The notes under the pieces are model-generated. The model was not told the DNA's origin and ran no database searches. It saw only the letters and a list, made by a program, of their open reading frames with translations. A stretch of 64,000 nt of DNA from Legionellales bacterium RIFCSPHIGHO2_12_FULL_37_14 (GTDB lineage: Bacteria > Pseudomonadota > Gammaproteobacteria > Legionellales > Legionellaceae): assembly GCA_001804735.1 (NCBI GenBank), contig MHBC01000006.1, positions 19,519 through 83,518 of the forward strand, in the 5' to 3' direction. A program made the translations under genes and the position numbers. Shown piece by piece: positions 43,558-53,198 of the stretch. Position 1 is the first letter of the stretch, and each line of letters opens with the position of its first letter.

Positions 43558-44574
43558 TTAATGCACCAGATTTTTCTTTATAGTTTGAATACCTTCATGA
43601 CCTAAGTAAAATATTAATATTGCTGAGGCAATTAACATTACGCCCCAGATAATGATAGCTAAATAGGTGGTTTTGGTAGCAAATTTTCTTTCGCGCCACC
43701 TACGTGGATGAATGCCCTGAAAGAGAAAAACTAGTACGCTTGCAATGCTTATGCAGATTAAATTCATCCAATAAAGTGAGAGTGCATCAAGTGCGCGAAT
43801 GCTATCGCCAGAGCCCAGTAATAGCCCGCAAGTAACGAGCGGCGGCAAAAGGGAAACTGCAACCATAACGCCAATTAAAATAGCAGAAGTTCCTGTGGTA
43901 AAAGCTAGAGCTCCGGCAAATCCTGAAGATAAAGCAACGGCAAACTCAGCCCAGGTAAGCTTTGTTCTCAATGCAATCTCATGGGTATATGGATCAACGT
44001 GTACGAGAATTCCGAGCCCGGTTGAAAGTAAAATTGTAATAGTTATACTAACTGCCAAGGAAAATAAAGCGTTACGCATAAGATTTAAGTCGCCCAGCGT
44101 GCAACTAAATGCAAGGCCAATACTAGGACCTAGCATAGGCGCTATAACCATCGCCCCAATAATCATTACAATACCATTTTCCCGCAGTCCAAAAGATGCA
44201 ACTACTGTTGAAAGAACTACCATTGCAATGTAAACCCACGAACAAAGAGATTGATTTTTTATTTCTTCATACAACTCTTCGCGACTCATCCTTTTGCGCG
44301 TGGGAGAATGCGCAGCTTCGCTAACAGCTACATGGGGTAAAGTACTGGTAATCGGTAGAATAAGCGCACGCGCTCCTTCGCGTTTTACAAAATGGGTCTC
44401 AAGAGCATCAAGCACAGCCTCGTTTTGGTCAGAGTCTGAGATAATCCGCACGAGGAGTTCATTGTTATTAAGACTTAGTATTTTATATTCAATAAGTTCA
44501 AAACCAGCTAATAAAGTTTGGGCTTTTTCTAAATCTTTAGCTTTAATCACCATCTCTATAAGACGTAATGCCAT
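43558..44574 (-). CDS. DUF389 family membrane protein
   Basis: The 338-residue protein has a soluble N-terminal domain of about 110 residues (LVRIISDSDQNEAVLDALETH, AEAAHSPTRKR-like linker) and about six membrane helices. The typical DUF389 sequence GIVMIIGAMVIAPMLGPSIGLAFSCTLGDL (read as GAMVIAPMLGPSIG and TLGDL) and ALSSGFAGALAFTTGTSAILIGVMVAVSLLPPLVTCGLLLGSG are present. The family (TIGR00341) is widespread and of unknown transport function. The gene runs against the sugar cluster and ends 17 bases after it. Confidence 0.85.
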   Translation of the reverse strand: MALRLIEMVIKAKDLEKAQTLLAGFELIEYKILSLNNNELLVRIISDSDQNEAVLDALETHFVKREGARALILPITSTLPHVAVSEAAHSPTRKRMSREELYEEIKNQSLCSWVYIAMVVLSTVVASFGLRENGIVMIIGAMVIAPMLGPSIGLAFSCTLGDLNLMRNALFSLAVSITITILLSTGLGILVHVDPYTHEIALRTKLTWAEFAVALSSGFAGALAFTTGTSAILIGVMVAVSLLPPLVTCGLLLGSGDSIRALDALSLYWMNLICISIASVLVFLFQGIHPRRWRERKFATKTTYLAIIIWGVMLIASAILIFYLGHEGIQTIKKNLVH

Positions 44575-44596
44575 GATAAATTTACCCTTCCATGTT

Positions 44597-44616
44597 TGTT
44601 GGGCTAAGGCCTAACA
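44597..44616. repeat. Diverged copy of the GTTGGGCC palindrome
   Basis: TGTTGGGC TAAG GCCTAACA forms a hairpin with one G-T pair. It is a mutated form of the intergenic palindrome seen at 12372, 18310 and 55559 and lies just upstream of the DUF389 start. Another GTTGGGCCC half-copy lies at about 44652-44660. Confidence 0.5.
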
Positions 44617-44679
44617 TATCATATTTAATAAAGTATTTAACTTCAACTATGTTGGGCCCAGTGACAGGGCTGATTGTCC

Positions 44680-47600
44680 CTACGAAGGTGGCTTATTTCG
44701 CCTTGGTTCTGTATTACTATTTCTTGCCTCTTGCAATTTATCAAGGTCTTCTTTTGGTAAGAGAGTGTAAATGTTTTTTAAGGCATTAGGATTTCCTTCG
44801 GCAAGATTTAATACGCTTTTTCCAAAATTATTTTTTGTAAGGAGAGCTTGTAGTCTCTTATCTTTGGGTAAACGATCTAAAATTATATATAAAGATCGGG
44901 GGTTTTCTGCTGCGCGATGCAATACCGTACTACCGAAACTATCTTTTTCCTGTACTAGTTGCAATATAGCTTGCTTATTCTCAAAACTATCGAGGAGTAA
45001 CTTTAAAGAATCAGGTTTATCTGCGGCACGATGTAATACTGTAGTCCCGTAATTATTCTTTGCCACAATAGCCTCAAGTTTATCTTTTAATGGTATGAAA
45101 TCTAAAATTAGCTTTAGACAATCTGGATTATCTACAGCTAAGTGCATGACAGAATTATTAAAATTATCTTTTGCTTGTAATAATAAATTATCTTGATCAT
45201 CGTTTAATCTTTCTAAAATTTTTCTTAGCACCCCTGGTTTAGCTGCTGCAAGGTGAAGTACTGTATTGCCAGAACTATCTTTTATTTGCAGAGCTTGTCT
45301 AAACTCTTTTAGAGGTAACTCGAAAATGGTTAGATTATCTACAGCATAATTCAGCACTGTTTTTCCCGAGTTATCTTTTAATTGGAGAATTTCCATAATC
45401 TTATCTTGGGGAAAAAGGTGGATAAGAAAATCAAAGGAAAATGGGTCATTTGTGGCAATATGTAAGGGTGTTAAGCCGAACTTATCTGGCTGCAACACGA
45501 CTTTTACCCTGTCTTGCTCTTGATATAATGCTAAAATTGCCCGTAAATTGTTTGCACGTAATGCAGATTGATGTAAGATACTCCCGCCATGCTTATTTTT
45601 TGTTTGCAAGACTTTAAGACGATCTTCTGGCGGGAGAAGATCGAAAATTTCACGTAAAGAGCTGTCAAAATAATTCCCCTTTACTAAAATATCCAGCACA
45701 CTATTACCTTTATTATCTTTTTTTTGTAGTACGGCAAGACGTTCTTTTTCAGGGATACGCGCAAGAATTGTTGTTATAGGGAATAAATCTCCGAGATGGA
45801 ATGCCATTATATGAAGTGGAGTACTCCCACATTCGTCCTGTTTGCTTATTTCTTGTAAAAGGGTTTTTTCTGTTAAAATATCTAAAAGTGTTAATAAAGA
45901 GTCATTAGTATAACCACGTAACGCAGCTAAAGCCAAAATGCTACGGTATGAAGAACCATTTATGGTAAATATTTTCATTAGATCCTCTTTTGGCAAAAGA
46001 TCTAAAATTGGTTTTAATTTAATGCCGTTACTAATTAAATAGAATAAAACATTATCATCTTTTTGTTTTTCCAGTAGAACTTGCAAGCGCTCATTTGCCG
46101 GAATAAGCTGTAAAGTGGTTTCTACGAAATGTGATTTAATTAATATGGGAAGCTCGCCAATATAAACACTAAAAAATTGCAGTAAATCGTTTTTGGGTAA
46201 AGATTGTAATAATATTTCTAAACATTCTTTATTGGGCCCTTCTGCTAATTCTTCGATAAAGAAAGACTTATTTTCGTATTTCATATGAATTAATTGCAAT
46301 TTATCTTCTAAGGACAAATGTTCTAAAAGCACTTTTAAAGATTGAGGATTGTATTTTAGAGCATTTAATAAGATATAGTGCTGAGTATGCTTCGTTTGCA
46401 TGAAACTAAGGATTTGTTTAGATGGCATTGAAGTTATTATGCTTTCGAATAGCTCCTTATCGTTTACTATTACAAATGACAGTATATTACGATTTCCATT
46501 ACTATCATCTGCTAGCAGAGCTTTGAGTTTATCTTTTTCCGGTAAAAGTTTTATTATATCCTTTAAAGTTTTTATCCTTGACTCACTTCTAAGCATATTA
46601 AAATCATCATAACTAGAAAACATATTTAAGCTTACCGCTAATGAAAATAGGCGTGTTCTAGCATCTTCTGGTAATACACTCATGACTTCTTTTAGATCTT
46701 CAACATCGTGTATTCTATCTAGTACAATATTCTTACCAGATGAGTCGCTTACTAATATTGCTGCAAGCCTTTGTTCTTGCGGCAATAACTCCAAAACTGG
46801 TTTTAAAGGCTTAACTAAATGCAGAATGCTCTCATCATAAAGCTTTAATCCCTTTAAGTATTCTAATCTATCTTTTATAGGTATAAGCTCCAATATTTTT
46901 AGCAGAAGTTCTTGATTATCTACTAAGCTATCTAAAAACCTAGTTTGGTTTATAGTATTCTTAGCTAGTACCTCCTTTGCCTTGTTAGGCGGTGCATCTT
47001 TTAATAAATAAACTAGTAAACGCACATGTTCCCCACAAAAATTAGGGTCATTTAGGATTATTTCTTCAATATTTTCTATATTGAATTTTTCTTTAAGATA
47101 TTTAGCCACTATGGGAAGATTACGATCTAATTCATCATTACTTGCATATACTAGATAAGAATATGCAACAAGTTTTTTATACTCATCATCTCTATTGTCT
47201 GATATTGCATCTATTACATCGCTAAAGCCTTCCACAGTTGATACTTGCCAATTTTGCAGCAAAGCTTTAACAACAAAAGCGCGACCTGCGTAAGCATCTT
47301 TACCAAGGAGCGAGACGTCTTCTTTATTAACAATAAAATTTAAAAAGTTAGCTTGATGACGATACTCTTGGAGCGTTCCACATACATTGAACCAATCAAA
47401 AGGCTCTTGCTTAACCAGATCTTTTATCATGGACTCTAGTTCTTGAATTTTCTTGCGTGCAGTTTCAAGAACAAAAGGATCGGCTTGAAATAATCTTATG
47501 ATACTGCCTCTATATTCGTAATAGTCTATTGAACTCGCTTTTATCTCTGTCAGCATATAATTTAAAAATTTTAATACTATAGGCCTTTTAAGGTCTTTAT

Positions 47601-48699
47601 CATAAATACAAGCTAGCAGATTCAAGATTTTTGGAAGATCAAGATTTAAAACTGGTAGTGAGTCAAAATCACACTTTTGTAATACATCAATAAGATCTTT
47701 GTCTTGCAGCTGAAACAAAATATGCCAAAAGTAAGGGGCGCTATATTGTTTTTGTAAAACAGCTTGTTGATCTTGGGTTAACATCCTCCATATTGTCTTA
47801 GTAAAATCAGCCATTGATTCTGGATAATACATTTGGGTATTAAGAAATAATAATAATAAAGTATCATTTGGCATCTCATTAATAATTTCTTGCAATACTA
47901 ACTGATTAGACAAATTAAAAATTTTAGGGATACACAATGCAGCATAGCCCAAAAGTGGGTATAAAATTTTCCAGCTTTCTTGGGTTAGCTGAAGATTCAC
48001 ATTTGGTTTATGGTAAGTAATATGTTGAGAATCAGTGTGGGTATTGCCAGTTAAAGTCATATATTCAAGGTGATAAACTTCTGCACTTATTTTATCCAAG
48101 CTATCGAGCCATTCTTTATGTTTATCGAGCGTTAAAATGTTTATAAGCTTATGTGCTTTTTGCGTATCCTCAGCTGATTGCGCACAATGGACTACGAGTA
48201 AATCTCTAAAAATACCACTAGCCAGCAATTTTTCGCGCCCAACTCCTTTATCTAATAGGGCGGCAATGAGCGCAATTAGTTGCGGTATTTCTAAAGTATC
48301 AGATAAAGTAAGTAGACTTAATGGATCATTATTTTGAGCTAAAGTTTCAGCTATTAACTCAGCAAACATCTCCTTCATAAGCATTAAACAGTTAATTAAA
48401 GCCCCACCAAGGTCTTGTGCAGCAAATCCATCAGAAGTTATTATTAAGAGGAGCTGCCCAAGAGGCAGAGATTTTTTCTGGCTTTGCTTTAATGTAGTTT
48501 CAAGAGTGCGTAAGATTGATAAATCATGACTCATAGCCTGATGTTTATGTGTTATACTCTCATCATTACTATGCTGTAGTTTATCTGCATTAACTTTCTT
48601 AAATTCTCGCTCAAAATCTCTAATAACTGGCGTAAGAGTTTCTAAAGTTACATCTCCTTGCATTAAAGTTTTAAACGGTTCGCGCATATTATATGACAA
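44680..48699 (-). CDS. Giant ankyrin-like tandem-repeat protein (1339 aa); candidate effector
   Basis: The last 800 residues are a long array of 36-42-residue repeats of the kind DRLxxLxxKDxxGxTVLHxAAxxPxxLxxILD; each has a helix-turn-helix and a G-x-x-V/P-L-H step as in ankyrin repeats, but joined by a charged LPxxD(R/K)L linker in place of the usual loop. Examples are DSSGNTVLHLAAAKPGVLRK, DNFNNSVMHLAVDNPDCLKL and NNYGTTVLHRAADKPDSLKL. The first 500 residues are helical without a recognised domain. No signal peptide is seen. The first start is TTG at 48699; ATG at 48687 is an alternative, neither with a clear ribosome binding site. Large repeat proteins of this kind in intracellular bacteria are usually host-directed. 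Confidence 0.8.
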   Translation of the reverse strand: MSYNMREPFKTLMQGDVTLETLTPVIRDFEREFKKVNADKLQHSNDESITHKHQAMSHDLSILRTLETTLKQSQKKSLPLGQLLLIITSDGFAAQDLGGALINCLMLMKEMFAELIAETLAQNNDPLSLLTLSDTLEIPQLIALIAALLDKGVGREKLLASGIFRDLLVVHCAQSAEDTQKAHKLINILTLDKHKEWLDSLDKISAEVYHLEYMTLTGNTHTDSQHITYHKPNVNLQLTQESWKILYPLLGYAALCIPKIFNLSNQLVLQEIINEMPNDTLLLLFLNTQMYYPESMADFTKTIWRMLTQDQQAVLQKQYSAPYFWHILFQLQDKDLIDVLQKCDFDSLPVLNLDLPKILNLLACIYDKDLKRPIVLKFLNYMLTEIKASSIDYYEYRGSIIRLFQADPFVLETARKKIQELESMIKDLVKQEPFDWFNVCGTLQEYRHQANFLNFIVNKEDVSLLGKDAYAGRAFVVKALLQNWQVSTVEGFSDVIDAISDNRDDEYKKLVAYSYLVYASNDELDRNLPIVAKYLKEKFNIENIEEIILNDPNFCGEHVRLLVYLLKDAPPNKAKEVLAKNTINQTRFLDSLVDNQELLLKILELIPIKDRLEYLKGLKLYDESILHLVKPLKPVLELLPQEQRLAAILVSDSSGKNIVLDRIHDVEDLKEVMSVLPEDARTRLFSLAVSLNMFSSYDDFNMLRSESRIKTLKDIIKLLPEKDKLKALLADDSNGNRNILSFVIVNDKELFESIITSMPSKQILSFMQTKHTQHYILLNALKYNPQSLKVLLEHLSLEDKLQLIHMKYENKSFFIEELAEGPNKECLEILLQSLPKNDLLQFFSVYIGELPILIKSHFVETTLQLIPANERLQVLLEKQKDDNVLFYLISNGIKLKPILDLLPKEDLMKIFTINGSSYRSILALAALRGYTNDSLLTLLDILTEKTLLQEISKQDECGSTPLHIMAFHLGDLFPITTILARIPEKERLAVLQKKDNKGNSVLDILVKGNYFDSSLREIFDLLPPEDRLKVLQTKNKHGGSILHQSALRANNLRAILALYQEQDRVKVVLQPDKFGLTPLHIATNDPFSFDFLIHLFPQDKIMEILQLKDNSGKTVLNYAVDNLTIFELPLKEFRQALQIKDSSGNTVLHLAAAKPGVLRKILERLNDDQDNLLLQAKDNFNNSVMHLAVDNPDCLKLILDFIPLKDKLEAIVAKNNYGTTVLHRAADKPDSLKLLLDSFENKQAILQLVQEKDSFGSTVLHRAAENPRSLYIILDRLPKDKRLQALLTKNNFGKSVLNLAEGNPNALKNIYTLLPKEDLDKLQEARNSNTEPRRNKPPS

Positions 48700-48717
48700 T
48701 TAATAATTCACTATAAT

Positions 48718-49893
48718 TTAAATTATAGCATGATTCATTAAAATCATCCTTATAAACTCGACAAGACCAATAGCAGTCACTCCGTGTTGGAGAGGAAAAG
48801 TCTTTTCACCTTCATAAATAAGGTATTTGTGCTCAGGTTTTAGATCTTCGCAAGCAGAATAAAAGCCGCGAGACAATGTTTGGTTTAAGCTTCGTTTAAT
48901 CTCAATTGCATAGGATTGTCCATGTAAATTCCTGATATATAAATCAAGCTCTGCACCTCTAATAGTGCGATAAAAATACGCTTCTGCTCCTATTGGAAGA
49001 TGCGCTAAAAGATTATCAATCACATATCCTTCAAAACTAGCTCCTAACACGGGATGACCAAATAACGCATTGAGATTTATAATGTTCAGTAAGGCATGTA
49101 AAATGCCGCTATCGCGGATATAAAGCTTTGAGCTTTTAACAAGTCGTTTGTTAGTATTTAAGAACCAGGGCGCAAGTCGTCGAATGAGAAATAAATCAGT
49201 TAATAAGCCAACATAACGCTCGATAGTTGGCGAAGATATAGATAAATTTGCAGCAAATTGAGAGGCATTATAAAGACCTCCTTGTTGATGAGCGATCATC
49301 GTCCAGAGGCGGTGTAGGGTTTCAGTAGGGAAACGCGGGTTAAAAAATGGGATATCGCGCTCTAAATATGTTTTTATAAACATTTGACGCCATAGGAGAC
49401 TATGTTCATCCGACCCAGCAAGAAAACTATCAGGATAGCCTCCTCTTAACCATAGAGTATTATTATTACCCTTTCTAACTTCATCAATAGTTAACGGCGC
49501 CATTTCAATATATGCTATCCGTCCTGCCAAACTTTCGGATGATTGGCGTAATAATTCACCCGAAGCTGATCCAAGAATTAAAAATTGACCGACTTTGCGA
49601 CCATTTTGCTTTGCTTCATCTACAATCCCCCTTAACGAAACAAATAAATCAGGTTTGCGTTGAATTTCATCTAGTATGATTAGCTTATCTATATTCATGG
49701 ATAAAAATTGAATTGGATCACTCAACATTGCAACATCGTTATAATTCTCTAAGTCAAGATATAGACAAGGCCTTTGGGCCAGCAAAGTTTTAGCTAACGT
49801 TGTTTTACCGACCTGTCTAGGTCCAATCAATGCAACAACAGGGAACTGGGTCAACCGCTCTTTAAGAATATTAGCATCATTTCTTTTTAGCAT
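48718..49893 (-). CDS. AAA+ ATPase with DUF4143 domain
   Basis: The 391-residue protein has Walker A GPRQVGKTTLAKTLL near residue 23, Walker B LIILDEIQRKPDLF, an arginine-sensor-like GSASGELLRQSSESLAGR, a winged-helix region (NASQFAANLSISSPTIERYV) and a DUF4143 nuclease-like C-terminus (GASFEGYVIDNLL, YFYRTIRGAELDLYI, AIEIKRS). Such ATPases are widely scattered and of unclear role, possibly DNA-related or toxin-linked. The start is followed upstream by a perfect 13-bp inverted repeat. The gene is monocistronic. Confidence 0.88.
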   Translation of the reverse strand: MLKRNDANILKERLTQFPVVALIGPRQVGKTTLAKTLLAQRPCLYLDLENYNDVAMLSDPIQFLSMNIDKLIILDEIQRKPDLFVSLRGIVDEAKQNGRKVGQFLILGSASGELLRQSSESLAGRIAYIEMAPLTIDEVRKGNNNTLWLRGGYPDSFLAGSDEHSLLWRQMFIKTYLERDIPFFNPRFPTETLHRLWTMIAHQQGGLYNASQFAANLSISSPTIERYVGLLTDLFLIRRLAPWFLNTNKRLVKSSKLYIRDSGILHALLNIINLNALFGHPVLGASFEGYVIDNLLAHLPIGAEAYFYRTIRGAELDLYIRNLHGQSYAIEIKRSLNQTLSRGFYSACEDLKPEHKYLIYEGEKTFPLQHGVTAIGLVEFIRMILMNHAII

Positions 49894-49898
49894 TTAAT

Positions 49899-49933
49899 GT
49901 CGTATATTTAATATATATTGTTAAATATACGAC
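49899..49933 (-). promoter_or_regulatory. Perfect 13-bp inverted repeat at the start of the ATPase gene
   Basis: GTCGTATATTTAA (49899-49911) and TTAAATATACGAC (49921-49933) are exact reverse complements with a nine-base AT spacer, beginning six bases upstream of the ATG at 49893. It would cover the promoter and the translation start region, so it is a likely operator, possibly for self-repression by the ATPase winged helix. Confidence 0.6.
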
Positions 49934-50014
49934 GTTTACTACAAAAATGCAAGGATAAAAATTGGTTAAAAATAGCTTTACAAATGCTCACTATGCATAT
50001 ATTATGAGCTAACA

Positions 50015-50824
50015 TTATGACATATCTTCCCCAAGTTCTTGAGCCCTAATATAAGCTGCCTTTATAGCAGCATACATTATTTCCGCAATATTTTGTTCGT
50101 GAAAAACTTTAATAGCAGCAGCTGTTGTACCCCCTTTTGAGGTTACGCTTTTTCTTAATTCACTAAAAGGCAGCTTTGTTCCTTGCGCTAAAGCTGCCGC
50201 GCCAATAACTGTCTGTAAGGCGAATTTTTTAGCCATATCTTTTTTTAGGCCTAATTTTTCTGCTGCATTTGCCATTTCTTCTAAGAAAAGAAAAATATAA
50301 GCAGGGCCGCTACCCGATAGTGCAGTATAAATGTCTAGCAACGCTTCATCCTCTAACCAGGTAATAATTCCTGAAGATTTAAATAACCGCGCGGCAACAT
50401 TTTTTTGCTTTTTTGTGACAAATTCGTTGGCAATCAAGGGAGTTGCGCCCTTTTTAACCGCGGTTGCTACATTTGGCATGCTTCTTACAATTGGTTGATC
50501 TTTAGGTAGATGGGCTTTTAGCCAAGCTAAATTTAAGCCAGTTGCAACCGAGATTACTAAACAATTAGGGGGAATAGCTGGGCTAATTTCTGCTAAAACT
50601 TCCTGCATATTTGCAGGCTTTAGCGCAAGGATAACTAAATCTGCGTCAGTTAAGATAGCAAGATTATTATTATGGGTTGCAACTTTAGCAGCATCTACAC
50701 CTATTTTAAGAGAAGGAGCAGCTGCTTTAAGACAGTAATTTTTCTCTTTAACTAAACTTTTAGCAATGGCTTTCGCAATGTTGCCGTAGCCAATAAAGCT
50801 AATTTGGAGAATTTTATTTGCCAT
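50015..50824 (-). CDS. proC: Pyrroline-5-carboxylate reductase
   Basis: The 269-residue protein has the NAD(P) motif FIGYGNIAKAIAKSL, VISVATGLNLAWLKAHL, VRSMPNVATAVKKGATPL and the C-terminal signature SGSGPAYIFLFLEEMANAAEKLG with LRKSVTSKGGTTAAAI. It reduces pyrroline-5-carboxylate to proline, the last step of proline synthesis. It ends a proB-proA-proC operon, 12 bases after proA. Confidence 0.93.
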   Translation of the reverse strand: MANKILQISFIGYGNIAKAIAKSLVKEKNYCLKAAAPSLKIGVDAAKVATHNNNLAILTDADLVILALKPANMQEVLAEISPAIPPNCLVISVATGLNLAWLKAHLPKDQPIVRSMPNVATAVKKGATPLIANEFVTKKQKNVAARLFKSSGIITWLEDEALLDIYTALSGSGPAYIFLFLEEMANAAEKLGLKKDMAKKFALQTVIGAAALAQGTKLPFSELRKSVTSKGGTTAAAIKVFHEQNIAEIMYAAIKAAYIRAQELGEDMS

Positions 50825-50836
50825 AATTTACTCAAA

Positions 50837-52090
50837 TTAAGGTCTAATATGCCCGTCACCAATAACCACCCATTTATAACTTGCTAAAGCTTCTAAAGCC
50901 ATAGGGCCGCGAGCGTGGAGTTTTTGGGTACTAATGCCAATTTCAGCGCCCATGCCAAATTGCCCGCCATCGGTAAATGCGGTAGAAGCATTCGCGTAAA
51001 CCGCGGCCGCATCAACATTTTCTAAAAAATACCGAATGCTGTTTTTATCTTCTGCGATAATTGCTTCGCTATGGCCAGAGCTATGCTGCATAATGTGTTT
51101 TACAGCATTTTCTAACGAATCAACAGTTTTTATTGCCATTTTATAAGCCAAAAATTCTCGGGAAAAATCCTTAGCTGTTGCTTTTTTAAGCAGTTTTTGC
51201 GGATAAAAATCTTTAATAGCGGCGTAACTTAAAGGATCTGCGAAAATTTCAACATGTTTATTGAGCAGAGCATCTAGTATAACTGGGAGATCCTGTAAGC
51301 GGTCTTTATGGATAACTAGAATATCAAGCGCATTACACACGCTTACTCTTCTTGTTTTAGCATTATCTATAATTAAAACGCCCTTATTAAGATCAGCACT
51401 TTTATCGAAATAAATATGCACAATACCCGCACCGGTTTCTATAAAGGGGATCCTTACATTTTCACGGACGAAGTTTATCAGCGCTTGGCTGCCTCTAGGA
51501 ATGCAAACATCGACTAATCCTTTAGCCTGTAAAATGGTATAAAGAGCTTCTTTTTCTAGTGGTAGTAAATAAATAATAGCTTTATTGATTTTGTGTTTAT
51601 GCAGTACTTTATGAATCAAGGCGACTAAAAATTGATTAGTATAATTAGCCTCTTTTCCGCCTTTTAACACACAAGCATTGCCGGTTTTAAAGCATAAAGA
51701 AAATGCATCTATAGTAACATTGGGTCTTGATTCATAAATAATTGCTACCACCCCAAAAGGAACAGATACTTTCTCTATAACTAAACCATTAGGCAGAGTT
51801 TTTTTTGCTAAAATTTTATTCTTGAGATAAGGTAAGGCAGCAACTGCTGCAACGTCAGCTGCTATAGCTTCAATTCTTGCTTTAGTTAATAATAGCCTAT
51901 CGTACTTTGGGTCATCTTTTTTTAGCAATTCTAAGTCTTTTTTATTAGCGTTAATTAATTCATTAACAGAATTTTTCACGCTCTTGGCAAGATCTAATAA
52001 TACTTGGCGCTTTTTTTCTCCAGCTATAAGTCCTAAGCTTAGGCTAGCTTTTTTCGTTGCTTTAAGTTCATTAATGAGTCCTTTAAGCAT
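50837..52090 (-). CDS. proA: Glutamate-5-semialdehyde dehydrogenase (gamma-glutamyl phosphate reductase)
   Basis: The 417-residue protein has the ProA signature VPFGVVAIIYESRPNVTIDAFSLCFKTGNACVLKGGKEA (split as IIYESRPNVTIDAF and KTGNACVLKGGKEA) and the catalytic cysteine in RRVSVCNALDILVIH. The C-terminal SGHSEAII and TDGGQFGMGAEIGISTQKLHARGP are also typical. It reduces gamma-glutamyl phosphate to glutamate semialdehyde. Standard length. Confidence 0.94.
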   Translation of the reverse strand: MLKGLINELKATKKASLSLGLIAGEKKRQVLLDLAKSVKNSVNELINANKKDLELLKKDDPKYDRLLLTKARIEAIAADVAAVAALPYLKNKILAKKTLPNGLVIEKVSVPFGVVAIIYESRPNVTIDAFSLCFKTGNACVLKGGKEANYTNQFLVALIHKVLHKHKINKAIIYLLPLEKEALYTILQAKGLVDVCIPRGSQALINFVRENVRIPFIETGAGIVHIYFDKSADLNKGVLIIDNAKTRRVSVCNALDILVIHKDRLQDLPVILDALLNKHVEIFADPLSYAAIKDFYPQKLLKKATAKDFSREFLAYKMAIKTVDSLENAVKHIMQHSSGHSEAIIAEDKNSIRYFLENVDAAAVYANASTAFTDGGQFGMGAEIGISTQKLHARGPMALEALASYKWVVIGDGHIRP

Positions 52091-52127
52091 TAGTGTCCTT
52101 ATTGCTAAAACCTAGCATTTTGCAAGA

Positions 52128-53198
52128 TCAAGGGTATATATGTAAATGATCATAGTGAATAAATTCAGGTTTTGCTGATTTGCCTAAATACTCATTTAAT
52201 GTGGATGCGTCATATTTAGCAAGGCCTATCCCGAGTTTTTCATTATTTGGCGTAAGTAGTTCTATAAGGTCACCGCGTTTAAAATCACCGGTAAATTTTT
52301 CAATCCCAACAGGGAGAATGCTGATAACGCGTTTATTTTCTTTAATTATTTCTACTAAACAAGTATTTAGGGTAATTGTTCCTGTCTTTTTTTCACTATA
52401 AGCAATCCATCTTTTAATATTTGATCTTTTTTTAGTTGGAAGAATAGTAGTGCCTAAAGTTTCTTCTTCCATGATCCGCATAATTACTAAAGGTTGGTTA
52501 ATGCTAGCTATGTGGGTTGTTACCCCAAGGGTTGACATTTTGCGCGCAGTATTAAGCTTACTAAGCATTCCCCCTCTGCCATGCGCACTTTTTACATTAG
52601 AAACTTCTGGCCAAGCGTGCTTAGTACTAATAGTTGCAATTAATTCAGCACCCTTTTCTGCAGGATTTTTTGTATATACCCCTTCAACGTTACTCAAAAT
52701 AATTAGTTTATCCGCATTTAGCATTGCCGCGATAAGCCCTGATAATTCATCATTATCTGTAAACATAAGCTCTTCAATAGCAACGCTATCATTCTCATTG
52801 ATAATGGGGAGAATATTTTGCTTTTCTAATATTTCGCGCAAGAGTCTTGCAATATTCAAATAGTGTTGTCTTGTTTGAAAATCTTGTTTGGTAAGCAACA
52901 ATTGCGCAGCTAGCATATTATGTTTTTTCAGCATAGAAGCGTAAATATGCATTAACTCATACTGACCTAAGGACGCTAGAACTTGTTTTTCCCCTATAGA
53001 CTCGCCATATTGGCGCTCTAAGAACTGTTGCGCCACTTTTCGCCCAGACGCAACAGCCCCTGAGCTTACTAATACAACATGATGCCCTGCTTTTTTGAGA
53101 GTTACAATTTGCTCAACTAAGGAAAGCATAACCGGCTCAAAAGGAGTACCATCAGGTGCTAAAATGCTTTGAGTTCCGACTTTAATAACGATTTTCAT
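52128..53198 (-). CDS. proB: Glutamate 5-kinase with C-terminal PUA domain
   Basis: The 356-residue protein begins IVIKVGTQSIL (kinase motif) and has LVSSGAVASGRKVA, PIINENDSVAIEELMFTDNDELSG, and the GRGGMLSKLNTARKMSTLGV domain end. A PUA domain fills residues 270-356 (VEIIKENKRVISILPVGIEKF and GDLIELLTPN). It makes gamma-glutamyl phosphate in the first step of proline synthesis. Its ATG overlaps the end of the upstream HAD-like gene by four bases (ATGA). Confidence 0.94.
   Translation of the reverse strand: MKIVIKVGTQSILAPDGTPFEPVMLSLVEQIVTLKKAGHHVVLVSSGAVASGRKVAQQFLERQYGESIGEKQVLASLGQYELMHIYASMLKKHNMLAAQLLLTKQDFQTRQHYLNIARLLREILEKQNILPIINENDSVAIEELMFTDNDELSGLIAAMLNADKLIILSNVEGVYTKNPAEKGAELIATISTKHAWPEVSNVKSAHGRGGMLSKLNTARKMSTLGVTTHIASINQPLVIMRIMEEETLGTTILPTKKRSNIKRWIAYSEKKTGTITLNTCLVEIIKENKRVISILPVGIEKFTGDFKRGDLIELLTPNNEKLGIGLAKYDASTLNEYLGKSAKPEFIHYDHLHIYP

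Noticed and set aside
44592-44789. A forward frame between DUF389 and the giant repeat protein
   Set aside because: It lies partly over the antisense end of the repeat gene and over the palindromic repeat; no ribosome binding site.
52450-52863. A 137-codon forward frame opposite proB
   Set aside because: It is the mirror of the well-conserved proB coding strand and has no independent support.
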